From contig QAMH01000004.1 of NCBI GenBank assembly GCA_003149935.1, positions 248,001 through 312,000 on the forward strand: 64,000 nt of DNA, read 5' to 3'. The position numbers and the translations under genes were made by a program. Below, piece by piece: positions 1 to 8,022 of this stretch (position 1 is its first letter; each line of letters starts with the position of its first letter). The notes beneath the pieces were generated by a model, which was given only the letters and a program-made list of their open reading frames with translations, was not told the origin of the DNA and made no database searches. The stretch is from Coriobacteriia bacterium (GTDB lineage: Bacteria; Actinomycetota; Coriobacteriia; Coriobacteriales; QAMH01).

Positions 1-1197
1 AATGCGGTAGAAAAGCGGCTCGAGGGAAATGACTTTGAGCGCACGAGAAGGCTTCTTCGCACCTATGCCCAACTGGGGTCAGAGCTCATAGTCACGGACA
101 TGAAAAAGGATGAAAGCGAAGTCGAAGCCCTTACGAATTACATGGACTTTCTTGACATGGAGCTTGAGGAGAGGCGAGGGGAGTGGCTCTATCTCGGCGA
201 GTATTCCAATCTCGAGTTCGATATGCCAATAAAGGCTTATGTAAATGGAGAAAGATGCGAGTTGTGGAATCTTGGCTCACAAACCGAGGACCTTTCTCAC
301 GGTGAGAAGCTCGCTCGCAACAATGCACATACGAGCGAGTCGGACTCTCTCAATTCTAAAGATGCAGAGAACGACGGTAGCGATGACGCTATGAAGCAGT
401 TGATGGGACTCGTCGGGCTTGAGAGCGTCAAGCGCGAAATTACCACGTTGGGCAATCTGGTTCGTGTGAGAAACGTCCGGGAACAACAAGGGCTCAAGCA
501 GCCGGATCTCTCGCTTCATATGGTTTTCACGGGAAATCCCGGCACTGGGAAAACGACAGTGGCGCGTTTGCTTGCGCAGGTATATGCAAACCTTGGGGTC
601 CTATCAAAGGGTCACCTCATAGAAGTAGACCGCTCTGGTCTGGTGGCGGGCTATACCGGGCAGACGGCACTGAAGACCAAGCAGGTCGTGGACCAGGCCG
701 TGGGAGGCATCTTGTTCATCGACGAGGCGTATGCTCTCACTGTTAACAGGAATGAGACCGATTTTGGATATGAGGCCGTTGACACACTGCTGAAGGGGAT
801 GGAGGACCACCGCGACGACCTTGTCGTTATCGTGGCGGGGTATACCGAGCTCATGCAGTCGTTCCTTTCTTCCAATCCTGGGCTTAGGTCTAGATTCAAC
901 AAGTTTTTGGACTTCCCGGATTATTCGCCCAGCGAGTTGTTTGACATATTCATGGGGGTGTGCGAATCGTCAGACATGGCGTTGGCGGGTGAGGAAGAGC
1001 GTGCGTTTCTGAGAGATTACTTTCAAGAGCTATCGGAGACACACGATCAGAGCTTCGCCAATGCGAGAAGCGCGCGTAATTACTTCGAGAGAGCCCTATC
1101 ATTTCAGGCCAACAGATTGATTGAAAATGGCACTTTAGAATTAGATTCTTTGAAGGAATTCAAGCTGGATGATCTGGTTCTTGCAAGTGAAGAATAG
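1..1197 (+). CDS. AAA+ ATPase of the CbbX/SpoVK type (5' end outside window)
   Basis: The frame is open from base 1, so the gene starts upstream; the first in-frame ATG (100) is probably internal. About 398 residues are visible. Walker A (GNPGTGKTT) lies at 532-558, the CbbX-type substrate-loop signature (GYTGQTALKTK) near 637-669, and Walker B (ILFIDEAYAL) at 709-738. An arginine-finger segment (LRSRFNKFLDF) lies near 880-912. The family forms hexameric rings that remodel proteins. The N-terminal ~130 residues are acidic and unrecognised and probably select the substrate. The partner is unknown because the upstream context is cut off. The family assignment is firm and the target is not. Confidence 0.85.
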   Translation, partial: NAVEKRLEGNDFERTRRLLRTYAQLGSELIVTDMKKDESEVEALTNYMDFLDMELEERRGEWLYLGEYSNLEFDMPIKAYVNGERCELWNLGSQTEDLSHGEKLARNNAHTSESDSLNSKDAENDGSDDAMKQLMGLVGLESVKREITTLGNLVRVRNVREQQGLKQPDLSLHMVFTGNPGTGKTTVARLLAQVYANLGVLSKGHLIEVDRSGLVAGYTGQTALKTKQVVDQAVGGILFIDEAYALTVNRNETDFGYEAVDTLLKGMEDHRDDLVVIVAGYTELMQSFLSSNPGLRSRFNKFLDFPDYSPSELFDIFMGVCESSDMALAGEEERAFLRDYFQELSETHDQSFANARSARNYFERALSFQANRLIENGTLELDSLKEFKLDDLVLASEE

Positions 1198-1341
1198 CCC
1201 TCCATGGCTGTTACGAATCGCCTTGGTTGGCCGTCACAACCCGTTCGACTGCATCACGTTCGCCTGGGCGAAGACGGACGGGCTGGCTCTTTTCGTGCAC
1301 GGCGCGTGTTTGTAATGATCTTCCCGGCAAATCTAGTTATC

Positions 1342-1373
1342 TGCAAATGTAACGATAAAATGTTACAATTGCA
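1342..1373 (+). promoter_or_regulatory. AbiEi-type operator overlapping promoter and start
   Basis: Arms TGCAAATGTAAC (1342-1353) and GTTACAATTGCA (1362-1373) match as an inverted repeat at 11 of 12 positions, around an AT-rich spacer GATAAAAT that could be a -10 element. The repeat ends two bases before the ATG at 1376, leaving no room for a Shine-Dalgarno site, so the message may be leaderless. Characterised AbiEi antitoxins bind inverted repeats in their own promoter and repress it; this is the obvious equivalent. Confidence 0.65.
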
Positions 1374-1375
1374 GC

Positions 1376-1996
1376 ATGAAGGCTTTAGAAGCATTAAACA
1401 TACTCGGCGATCTCTGCGCTTCCCAAAAAGGGATGTTCACCACCGCGCAGGCCCAGTCGATGGGCATTGACAGGATGGCGGTTTCTCGACTTGCGCGCAA
1501 CGGCCAGCTGGAACAGGTAACACGCGGCGTCTACCGCGTAACTGCAGCGCCGGTATTTCGCGGCGAGGACGTCTACGCATCTTGGCTCGCGCTCGCTCCC
1601 AGCATTCCCGCCTTCGACAGGCCGCTCGACGGCTCGGGCTTTACGGCATCGCTCAATACGGCGGCCTGGATTCAGGAGCTTGGGGAACTTCAAGCATATC
1701 CTTTGGTCTTCTCGTTTCCCGTGCGGCGCCAATCTCGCACGGGCATTCGGTTCTTGCGACGGGATCTTCCCAAATCGGACATTATCGTTACTTCGGGTAT
1801 TCCAGTGACGACGCCTAGGCGTACGGTGCTGGATCTCATCGATTACGGAGAGGACCTGAGTCTCGCGGCGTCGGTACTCAAGGATGCGGAGGCGCGCGGG
1901 GTTCCAGAGGGCATTGCTCGAGAGGTGAACGAGAGGGCCGTACGCTGTGGTTTTGCAAAGGGGTTCGACCTCTACGGCTACCTGAAAGGACGCTAG
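1376..1996 (+). CDS. AbiEi-family antitoxin/transcriptional regulator
   Basis: The 206-residue protein begins with a winged-helix domain (about residues 5-55, containing QSMGIDRMAVSRLARNGQLE) followed by the GVYR motif typical of the AbiEi antitoxin N-terminus. The remainder resembles the AbiEi C-terminal antitoxin domain. Known AbiEi proteins repress their operon and neutralise AbiEii without binding it directly (type IV toxin-antitoxin). The next gene, 3 bp downstream, encodes the matching nucleotidyltransferase. The palindrome just upstream is the likely autoregulatory site. The start has no visible ribosome binding site, consistent with leaderless translation. Confidence 0.8.
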   Translation: MKALEALNILGDLCASQKGMFTTAQAQSMGIDRMAVSRLARNGQLEQVTRGVYRVTAAPVFRGEDVYASWLALAPSIPAFDRPLDGSGFTASLNTAAWIQELGELQAYPLVFSFPVRRQSRTGIRFLRRDLPKSDIIVTSGIPVTTPRRTVLDLIDYGEDLSLAASVLKDAEARGVPEGIAREVNERAVRCGFAKGFDLYGYLKGR

Positions 1997-1999
1997 GGG

Positions 2000-2902
2000 A
2001 TGGACAAGACATACGCGACTCCGGCGGCTTTCGATCGGGCGCTCAAGAAAGCCGCGAAGACAGCCGGCAATAATCTCGGCGAAGCGTACCGTCAGGCACT
2101 TCGCGATAGGTTTTTGTGCAGGGTCTTCCATGACGGCAATGAGGGTTTTGTGCTCAAGGGAGCTGGCGGCATGCTTGCGAGAGTTCCAAACGCAAGGGCG
2201 ACGAGGGACTTGGATTTCGCCGTTGCGGGACATGCCGGCATAGACCAAGTGCTGGCCGAGATGGAGCGCATCGCGTCGATTGACTTGAACGACTGGTGCT
2301 CGTTTCGCCTCACCAAAAGCGAGGAGTCAATGGATGAGAACGGGTACTCGCGTTTGCTGAAACTCCGATTTGCTTCCTTTGTAGGCATGGAGGAAAAGGA
2401 TCCCATTCTGATTGACCTGTCGCTCGATTGCGTAATGACGCGTCCGCCAGAACGGATAACCCCTGCCAATCGCATTGATGTGGAGGGTCTCGAGACCTGT
2501 GACTATTTAATCTATCCGCTTGCCGACCAGCTGGCCGATAAGTTCTGCGCCATTATGGAAGTTCAGCCTGGTGGTCACCCGTCATCGAGGATGAAAGACC
2601 TCGTCGATGTCGTGACGTATGCGACGAGCGAATGTTTTGAGCTCAGTCAACTCAGGCATGCCATTACGAGCGAATGTGTCAAACGTGGTATGACAATGCC
2701 CAAACGCTTTGACGCGCCAGAAAGCTGGCGGGAGAGGTTCGCTGGATTTGCAACGAAGAATCGAGTGGTCGAAGAGTTCGCTTCCTTCGACGAGGCATCG
2801 AACCTTGCCTCCAAGCTTTTCGACGCCGCGCTTTCGGATGAAAGCGAGGATGACCTGGTGTGGAATCCTGGTGATCTTTGCTGGAGCGTTCGCCCCGTTT
2901 GA
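2000..2902 (+). CDS. AbiEii/AbiGii-family nucleotidyltransferase toxin
   Basis: A 300-residue protein with the nucleotidyltransferase signature of the AbiEii toxin: a Gly-rich start (LKGAGGMLARV, about residue 50) followed by R-x-T-x-D-L-D-F (ATRDLDFAV), a further acidic strand (DPILIDLSLD) and a downstream lysine motif (LADQLADKFCAI). AbiEii-type enzymes transfer nucleotides to cellular RNAs and arrest growth during phage infection or loss of the antitoxin. It is 3 bp from the AbiEi gene, so the two are cotranscribed. Length is normal for the family and all motif residues are present, so it looks intact. Confidence 0.8.
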   Translation: MDKTYATPAAFDRALKKAAKTAGNNLGEAYRQALRDRFLCRVFHDGNEGFVLKGAGGMLARVPNARATRDLDFAVAGHAGIDQVLAEMERIASIDLNDWCSFRLTKSEESMDENGYSRLLKLRFASFVGMEEKDPILIDLSLDCVMTRPPERITPANRIDVEGLETCDYLIYPLADQLADKFCAIMEVQPGGHPSSRMKDLVDVVTYATSECFELSQLRHAITSECVKRGMTMPKRFDAPESWRERFAGFATKNRVVEEFASFDEASNLASKLFDAALSDESEDDLVWNPGDLCWSVRPV

Positions 2903-2903
2903 C

Positions 2904-3056
2904 GAGTTTCAAGGGAATTGGACGGCCGTTCTTGCGGTCATCGTCGCCGGCGCCGTAGGCTTCGGTGTCTACGTGGGCGACTACTATCACGCGGATGACG
3001 CGGCCCAGGCCGCCATGGAATCGACCGACGCCGTGGCCGTGTATTTTCGTCAACAA
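2904..3056 (+). pseudogene. N-terminal remnant of a membrane-anchored alpha/beta hydrolase
   Basis: One frame reads a hydrophobic helix (TAVLAVIVAGAVGFGVYVG) followed by DYYHADDAAQAAMEST and then VAVYF. This N-terminal pattern is known from extracytoplasmic alpha/beta hydrolases (a helix, then DYYHAD and a short beta strand). The frame then runs straight into the left end of the IS21 element, and no continuation is found on the right side of the element. No convincing start codon remains. I infer a gene destroyed by insertion plus deletion; the family call is moderate because only about 50 residues survive. Confidence 0.5.
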
Positions 3057-3057
3057 G

Positions 3058-3106
3058 AAAATGAACAAAACGCTACGTTCATTTTGAACAAAACGCTAAC
3101 ATGCCC
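3058..3106. repeat. IS21 left terminal repeat
   Basis: Contains two copies of TGAACAAAACGCT (starting 3062 and about 3085) and ends at ATGCCC. It is the inverted match of the right end at 5392-5444. Internal repetition is what IstA-type transposases bind in IS21 elements. Confidence 0.7.
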
Positions 3107-3114
3107 AAGCTTCT

Positions 3115-3870
3115 CTAACTTTCGTTTTTACCAAGCATGAGCGCTGTGTCCATTCTATGGCTCGGGCCGCTGAACTCTATAAGTCTTCCATGATGGACGA
3201 TCCTGTCTATAACGGCCGATGCTAACTTGTCATCTCCCAATACCGTTCCCCACTTCGAGAACTCGATGTTGGTGGTAATTATCAAGCTCCTCCTCTCATA
3301 ACAATCGGATATCACCTGGAATAACAAGCGCGCTCCTTCGATATCTATCGGTACGTATCCGAACTCGTCCAAGATGATCAGATCCGCTTTGAAAAGATCT
3401 TTCAAGAATAGATCGAGCCTTTGCTCTCTTTTGGCTCTGACCAGTGCGATAACGAGTTCAGCTGTCGTGAAGAACCGGCAAGCAAGACCCCTATTCACAC
3501 AAGCGATACCGATCGCGATTGCCAGATGGGTCTTGCCACGACCAGTCTGGCCATAGAACACAAAATCTTCTGCTGCATAGATATAGTCAAGCGACATGAT
3601 GTCTTCTTTGCCATAACCTTCAGGAAGCCCTAATTGAGCGAAGTCATAGTCGGTAAAGCTCTTTATTTGAGGAAATCCCGCTTTTCTAAAAAGACGATCT
3701 CGCTTGTTCTTTTCCCTGACACCTTGTTCGAAGCTGATGAGTTCGATCACGCATTCGGCTTGAGCCGCGCTCGCATTCTCTAGGAAATGCTCTACGCTGT
3801 CCTTAGAGAAGAACATCTTTCTTGCAAGACCCCTGAACTGCTCTATCGTCTCTTTCGACCTGATCGTCAT
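3115..3870 (-). CDS. istB: IS21-family helper ATPase IstB
   Basis: A 251-residue AAA+ protein. Walker A is GQTGRGKTH (residues 107-115) and Walker B is LIILDEFGYV (about 160-169). IstB is the DnaA/DnaC-like helper that selects target DNA and activates the IstA transposase. The start overlaps the end of the istA reading frame by four bases (ATGA), so translation is coupled. Length and motifs are normal, so this subunit looks functional. Confidence 0.9.
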   Translation of the reverse strand: MTIRSKETIEQFRGLARKMFFSKDSVEHFLENASAAQAECVIELISFEQGVREKNKRDRLFRKAGFPQIKSFTDYDFAQLGLPEGYGKEDIMSLDYIYAAEDFVFYGQTGRGKTHLAIAIGIACVNRGLACRFFTTAELVIALVRAKREQRLDLFLKDLFKADLIILDEFGYVPIDIEGARLLFQVISDCYERRSLIITTNIEFSKWGTVLGDDKLASAVIDRIVHHGRLIEFSGPSHRMDTALMLGKNES

Positions 3871-5330
3871 AGCAGATCCTCTCGCTTGAAGCTCATTGCT
3901 GCGTCATAGATATTCAAATCTATCGGTTCGTCATAGGCGATCTTTGCTGTGCTAAGCCCTTTCGCGGCTACGCTCACGCTGGCATCATCTAACCTTCCGC
4001 ACCGCTCTAAGGTGATCTTTGCGGCTTCAACCATCATGTTCCACCCAGATTGTGCAACCACGGCTTGCATGATCTTTAAGTCCTCACGAAGATCGGCCTT
4101 ATTAAGTGAGTCCATATATGCGCGAAGGTCGTCAGGAAGGGCAAAGCGCACCTTGGAATTGATTCAACCGCCAGGCTTTCGTATAAGAAGCGGTAGCTGG
4201 CTCGCGGGATCGCTTGTATCTGTTGGTGCATCTCCGTATTGCCTTGTGTGTCGAACGATGAACATGCCATCTTCGCTATAAAGCTCGATATGGTTTGCGC
4301 TAAGAGCACATATGAGCACTTGTTTAGCAAACTCAGGAGAAGAGGAATACTTGTGGTTCCCACAAAGCGTGACCTTTCCTTGAAGGTCTGCTTTTCTTCG
4401 TTCATACCTGACAACGCTGAAAGAGACCTCAGGAAGACCTGAAAGAGCAAACCTGTCTTCTATGAACAGCTGATCTTCAGGCTCTCCTTTGGCATAGTGC
4501 ATCTTCGAGAGCCCCATGCATTTACGCAAAAGGCGTTCGTTATAGACATCGATATTGTCGATACGAGGAGGAGGGGTGAAGATGTTTCTTCTGATAAACC
4601 CCACCTTACCTTCAACGTTTCCTTTCTCGTGACCCGAATCGGGGTTGCAGAAGGTATAGGCGAAGTTGTAGTGGGCGCAGAAGGCAGAGAAGAGCTTCGT
4701 GAGCTTAACCGCATCCATCGTCCTTCTGCCGACGCCCGTCGCGTTGTCGAAGACGATGCGCGAGGGAACTCCTCCTATGAATTCGAAGATGTTCTTGAGC
4801 CCCTGGCATACGCATTCGGCATTCTCCGAGGAGAAGAGCTGGGCAAATCCCATGTTTGAATAGGGAAACGAAAGCACAAAATAACTCAAGCGTCGCTTCT
4901 GCCCTAATACGAAGATATCTACCTCCCCGAAGTCAGCTTGAGCTTCACCTGGTGGCCACTCTAGGTCCAAGAATTGCTCGTTTTGCTCGCCTCTCTCGAC
5001 CTTAAGCCTTCTCACATAGTTGCGCACCGTCGATTCTGAGCAAGATATGCCGCACTCTTCTTTAAGGCGCATCCAAATCCTGTGAGCTGTATGTTTTTGC
5101 TTATGCCAATTCCTCTTGTCCTCATCCAGCCAGCTTTCTATGATTGCTCTGTAGCGATCGAGCATGCATACCTTGTCAGTCTTCTTCGGGATAGGCTCTG
5201 AAAAATCGCTTTCCTTAAGGTATTTATAGACGGTGTTTCTGCAAACACCTGTCTTTTCGGCAATATCGGTGATTGATTCGCCTTGTTTTTTGAGCTGGCG
5301 TATAGAATACGCTTGGGACATGCTTATCAT
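3867..5330 (-). pseudogene. istA: IS21-family transposase IstA, split by an in-frame TGA
   Basis: The frame from 5330 encodes an N-terminal helix-turn-helix (about residues 5-40, ITDIAEKTGVCRNTVYKYLK) and a DDE integrase core with acidic residues in QADFGEVDIF, FDNATGVG and KGNVEGKVGFI. After 388 residues it meets TGA at 4164-4166. The same frame then continues for another ~95 codons (NSKVRFALPDDLRAYMDSL onward) to 3867, which resembles the usual IstA C-terminus. In related elements the residue after PGG is often Trp, so TGG to TGA is the simplest explanation. ATG at 5330 or 5321 follows a GGAAAGGA site. Without readthrough the product lacks its last ~20 percent. Confidence 0.75.
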
Positions 5331-5391
5331 TCCTTTCCGGCCTCCTTGGTCGCATTAACTTATCCAAGACCAATTTAGCCAATCGTTTGGT

Positions 5392-5444
5392 GGGCATGTC
5401 CTTTAGCGTTTTGTTCAAATGTTACATAGCGAATTGTTCATTTT
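5392..5444. repeat. IS21 right terminal repeat
   Basis: Inverted counterpart of the left end, with GGGCATG at its inner side, AGCGTTTTGTTCA and a terminal TTGTTCATTTTT. It lies just upstream of istA. Confidence 0.7.
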
Positions 5445-5525
5445 TACGATAGCGAAAATACCTCGAATATGAGCTCGTAGATATTGGCGTCGTGCGAGAG
5501 CTTCATTCCAGGAGCCACTTCCTCG
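5445..5525 (-). pseudogene. 5' stump of a third gene of the J-domain/HIRAN operon
   Basis: The minus strand downstream of the HIRAN gene is open in one frame and reads MKLSHDANIYELIFEVF (ATG at 5506) before hitting the IS21 end, where a stop follows at once. Codon choice matches neighbouring coding DNA. I infer that a third gene followed the HIRAN gene and was cut off by the insertion sequence. The family is not recognisable from ~17-25 residues. Confidence 0.35.
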
Positions 5526-5534
5526 CCATCGTAT

Positions 5535-5960
5535 CTAATCAATGAGATACACCTCCATATGCACGTTCCACCAGGTGCCGCGCAGCTCGCGCGATACGAG
5601 TTCACCGCTAAGCGTCTTGCCGCCATCCATGAGCCGCGCCAGCACCTCGTTCTTGTCTGCCGGCATGTAGCCGATCTTCTTGCCGTCATGCTCGACGCGG
5701 ATGGCCCAGCCGTCTGTCTGGTTGTCGGGTTCGCGCACGAGGCTCAGCCGCGCTTCATCGGGCATCTGGCCCATGGTCGCATCGATGTCCGGCGCATGGC
5801 TCGTGCCCGCGACTCGTATGGATTCGAATAGGACGATCTTCGACTCGAAGGGCATGGGTACGGACAGCGTGCTTGCGCCCACGAGCCCCAGCTGCTGGGC
5901 TTGCGTGATCGTGGCCAGCGTGCCCGTGTCGGGCTGGGTTGTTGTCGAGCACGCCATCAT
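5535..5960 (-). CDS. HIRAN-domain protein
   Basis: A 141-residue protein. The second half (residues ~45-135: VAGTSHAPDID, LSLVREPDNQTDGWAIRV, GKKIGYMPADKNEVLARLMD) is a HIRAN domain, found in Rad5/HLTF-type helicases and as stand-alone bacterial proteins. It binds DNA 3' ends or stalled-fork structures. The first ~40 residues are Ser/Thr/Gln-rich and unstructured, with an early Cys (MMACSTTT) that is not a convincing lipobox. The start overlaps the end of the J-domain-like gene upstream (ATGA), so the two are translated together. A role in DNA-damage handling is possible but unproven. Confidence 0.75.
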   Translation of the reverse strand: MMACSTTTQPDTGTLATITQAQQLGLVGASTLSVPMPFESKIVLFESIRVAGTSHAPDIDATMGQMPDEARLSLVREPDNQTDGWAIRVEHDGKKIGYMPADKNEVLARLMDGGKTLSGELVSRELRGTWWNVHMEVYLID

Positions 5961-6757
5961 CGCGTGTTGCCTTCCATCAAGCTCGCGATCTTGCTCTCGT
6001 ATGTCCTCACGACTTCCTTCTGGCGTTCGATCTCCATCTTGAGCTCGTGCGTGCGATGCGTGAGCTCGACTGGGTCACTGAGCAACTCGGCGAGGATATA
6101 GGGATGGCTGTGCTTCAAGACGTCCAGCTGCTCACGTGCGACGTTGAGCTGAGCTTCTGCCATGGCAAGTTCGATTGTGGCATCGTCTTCCGATAGGTTC
6201 ACCGTATCGGCATGCTCCTCATAGTCCTCGGTCGCCGTGTCCACGACGCGCAGCGTGTCGACATCGCCGTTCTCGTATGCCGATTGGGCGATGAGGAAGA
6301 ATCGCCGGGCATCCTCGGGAAGATCGGGATGGGTGTCTGGATGCAGACGCCTGATCAGCTTCCTGTGAAGCTCCTTGAGCTCGCGCCCCTCGGACGGCGA
6401 AAGCGGACGCGAGCCCGCGAGTGCTTCCAAAAGCTGCAGCTGATCGTCCAGTCGCTCTGCAAGCTGCACTTCCCATTCCGCGAACTCATCGTCAAGCGTG
6501 CTGTCAATTTCGTCTAACGCGATGGGTTCGTGCTTGTTGGCGGCTGCCTGCGCGAGCGCGAACCTGCGCTTGCAACGGCGCGCCTTGAGCTGCCATTTGA
6601 ACAGGTCATCCTCCAGATAGCCGATTGTCTTTGCATACTGGGCAAGTAGCTGCGGATTGACTTGCAGCTTGATATCGTCGATCTCCAGCAGCGTGTCGAT
6701 GACCCGCTGCCGCACTTCCACAAGCTTCTCGCTGATGCTTGCTTCGCTTGTATTCAT
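5957..6757 (-). CDS. J-domain-like protein
   Basis: A 266-residue, highly charged and mostly helical protein. Near residue 150 it has RKLIRRLHPDTHPDL followed by a short helix with AQSAYENGD, resembling helices II-III of a J domain with the HPD tripeptide that stimulates Hsp70 ATPase. The canonical N-terminal G/F region and zinc finger are absent. Flanking segments (residues 1-140 and 190-265) look like coiled coils. A strong GGAGG lies before ATG 6757. It is coupled to the HIRAN gene. The likely job is recruiting DnaK to a partner, perhaps the HIRAN protein; this is inference. Confidence 0.65.
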   Translation of the reverse strand: MNTSEASISEKLVEVRQRVIDTLLEIDDIKLQVNPQLLAQYAKTIGYLEDDLFKWQLKARRCKRRFALAQAAANKHEPIALDEIDSTLDDEFAEWEVQLAERLDDQLQLLEALAGSRPLSPSEGRELKELHRKLIRRLHPDTHPDLPEDARRFFLIAQSAYENGDVDTLRVVDTATEDYEEHADTVNLSEDDATIELAMAEAQLNVAREQLDVLKHSHPYILAELLSDPVELTHRTHELKMEIERQKEVVRTYESKIASLMEGNTR

Positions 6758-6929
6758 CGCGCCATCCTCCTTCTGCCGCGACGCATCCTTGTTGGACGCT
6801 AGCCCCTTCCAGGGGATATTATCTCGTGAGTAATGTGAGCAGGGTGTCCCATAGAGGGGTCAGTTAATAGGGGCGACCATAATAAGATTTCATGCAAGGA
6901 ACAAACTTGCGCTTTTCGAGGAGGGCCAA

Positions 6930-8000
6930 ATGGCATTCGAAGACCTCACAAATCTCGATCTCGAAATCACACGAGAGCCGGGGAAGAAGAAGGACCGGAA
7001 TCATGCCTACGTAAACAAAGTGCATGGCCTTACGGAGGCTCTTCAAGCTAGCGGCCATTACAAAGAGGACTACGAGGCGGTTCTTCTCGATCTGGGTATC
7101 AAGGCAGCAAAGATCGAGCCCGAAGCATACGGACTGCTTGAAATTGATCACATGAATGCTGAGCAAGCGCTTGCATTGCTCACGGCGATAGTAAAGAAGG
7201 ACGAGCGCGTCGAGGGCTTTGCCGCCATGTGCCTCGAGAGCGGCTTTATCGAAGAACTGCTCTCGAGGCTTGAAGCTATCGACTATGAGAATCGCGAGAT
7301 TCCCTCGTGGATCGAGGATGCTGTTGACGACATCATACCCAAGTTAATGGATCTTCCCAAAGGTGCAGAGACCACGGTAAATCGCCTCATGCAGCCTTAC
7401 TTGCATTACATCGATGCAAGCGGCGAGTATAAAGAGCGCACATACAATTTTTCCGAAGGCGAAGCTGATGCTGTCGACGTGCTTCATCAGAGGGCAAAAG
7501 AGTATGGGATGTACTTGGATTCATCTGCATATGATTACATGACACTCAGCACTCCCGGCAACATTCACTTTCAGGTGAGGAGGATAGAAAAGGGAAGTGG
7601 TGGCCCTAAAACCATTTTCCAATTCGGGCTGGGGGGAATACTCGGCGGATGGTGTTCAATCAGGATTGATGAGTTTGTCGACGAACATGTTTGCATAATG
7701 TACAACAAAGAACGACTGATTGACCAAAAGATTAAGAATGTCAATCAAGATCAGCTCATGCGGCTTGAGAGCGCCATCGAAAAAGCCGGCGTTCAGAAGT
7801 GGATGCCCGAATATATTGACAACACGGTGTTGGACGGCGAGAGCTGGTCAATTCTGATAAATGGTGCCAGCGGCATTTTTGAATCTTCAGGATCGAATAA
7901 ATACCCCAAGGGGTTTGACACTCTCCTTGATTGCTTACGTGATTTGTTTGGGCTTGAGGCTTATCCACCAGAAGGAGGATATGAAGGGCTTTCTGATTAA
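6930..8000 (+). CDS. DUF6508-like protein of unknown function
   Basis: A 356-residue soluble protein with a good ribosome binding site (GAGGAGGG, 6 bases before ATG). Residues ~75-110 (EQALALLTAIVKKDERVEGF and then SGFIEELLSRLEAI) match the DUF6508 pattern. The C-terminus (DGESWSILI, then SGSNKYPKGFDTLLDCL) resembles a tail shared by many bacterial hypothetical proteins. No catalytic motif was recognised. It lies 22 bp upstream of an ADP-ribosylglycohydrolase gene in the same direction, so the two may be cotranscribed. Function unknown. Confidence 0.6.
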   Translation: MAFEDLTNLDLEITREPGKKKDRNHAYVNKVHGLTEALQASGHYKEDYEAVLLDLGIKAAKIEPEAYGLLEIDHMNAEQALALLTAIVKKDERVEGFAAMCLESGFIEELLSRLEAIDYENREIPSWIEDAVDDIIPKLMDLPKGAETTVNRLMQPYLHYIDASGEYKERTYNFSEGEADAVDVLHQRAKEYGMYLDSSAYDYMTLSTPGNIHFQVRRIEKGSGGPKTIFQFGLGGILGGWCSIRIDEFVDEHVCIMYNKERLIDQKIKNVNQDQLMRLESAIEKAGVQKWMPEYIDNTVLDGESWSILINGASGIFESSGSNKYPKGFDTLLDCLRDLFGLEAYPPEGGYEGLSD

Positions 8001-8022
8001 TTTATGATCAAGGGACTAACGC

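Larger units (their letters stand above)
3058..5444 (-). mobile_element. IS21-family insertion sequence (istA/istB)
   Basis: A ~2.39-kb element with istA and istB on the minus strand and imperfect terminal inverted repeats of about 50 bp. Each end holds two copies of a TGAACAA-type sub-repeat, the multi-site terminal arrangement typical of IS21. The left end reads AAAATGAACAAAACGCT and the right end, reversed, AAAAATGAACAATTCGCT. No target-site duplication is evident: the flanks CAACAAG and ACGATAG do not match. This suggests a rearrangement after insertion. Boundaries are uncertain by a few bases because the A/T run extends the repeat. Confidence 0.85.

Noticed and set aside
1204..1470. An 88-codon frame before abiEi
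   Set aside because: It overlaps the abiEi start and operator, has no ribosome binding site, and its translation is not protein-like.
3051..5452. Target-site duplication of the IS21 element
   Set aside because: No 4-8 bp direct repeat was found at the ends; the A/T extension of the terminal repeat is inverted, not direct.
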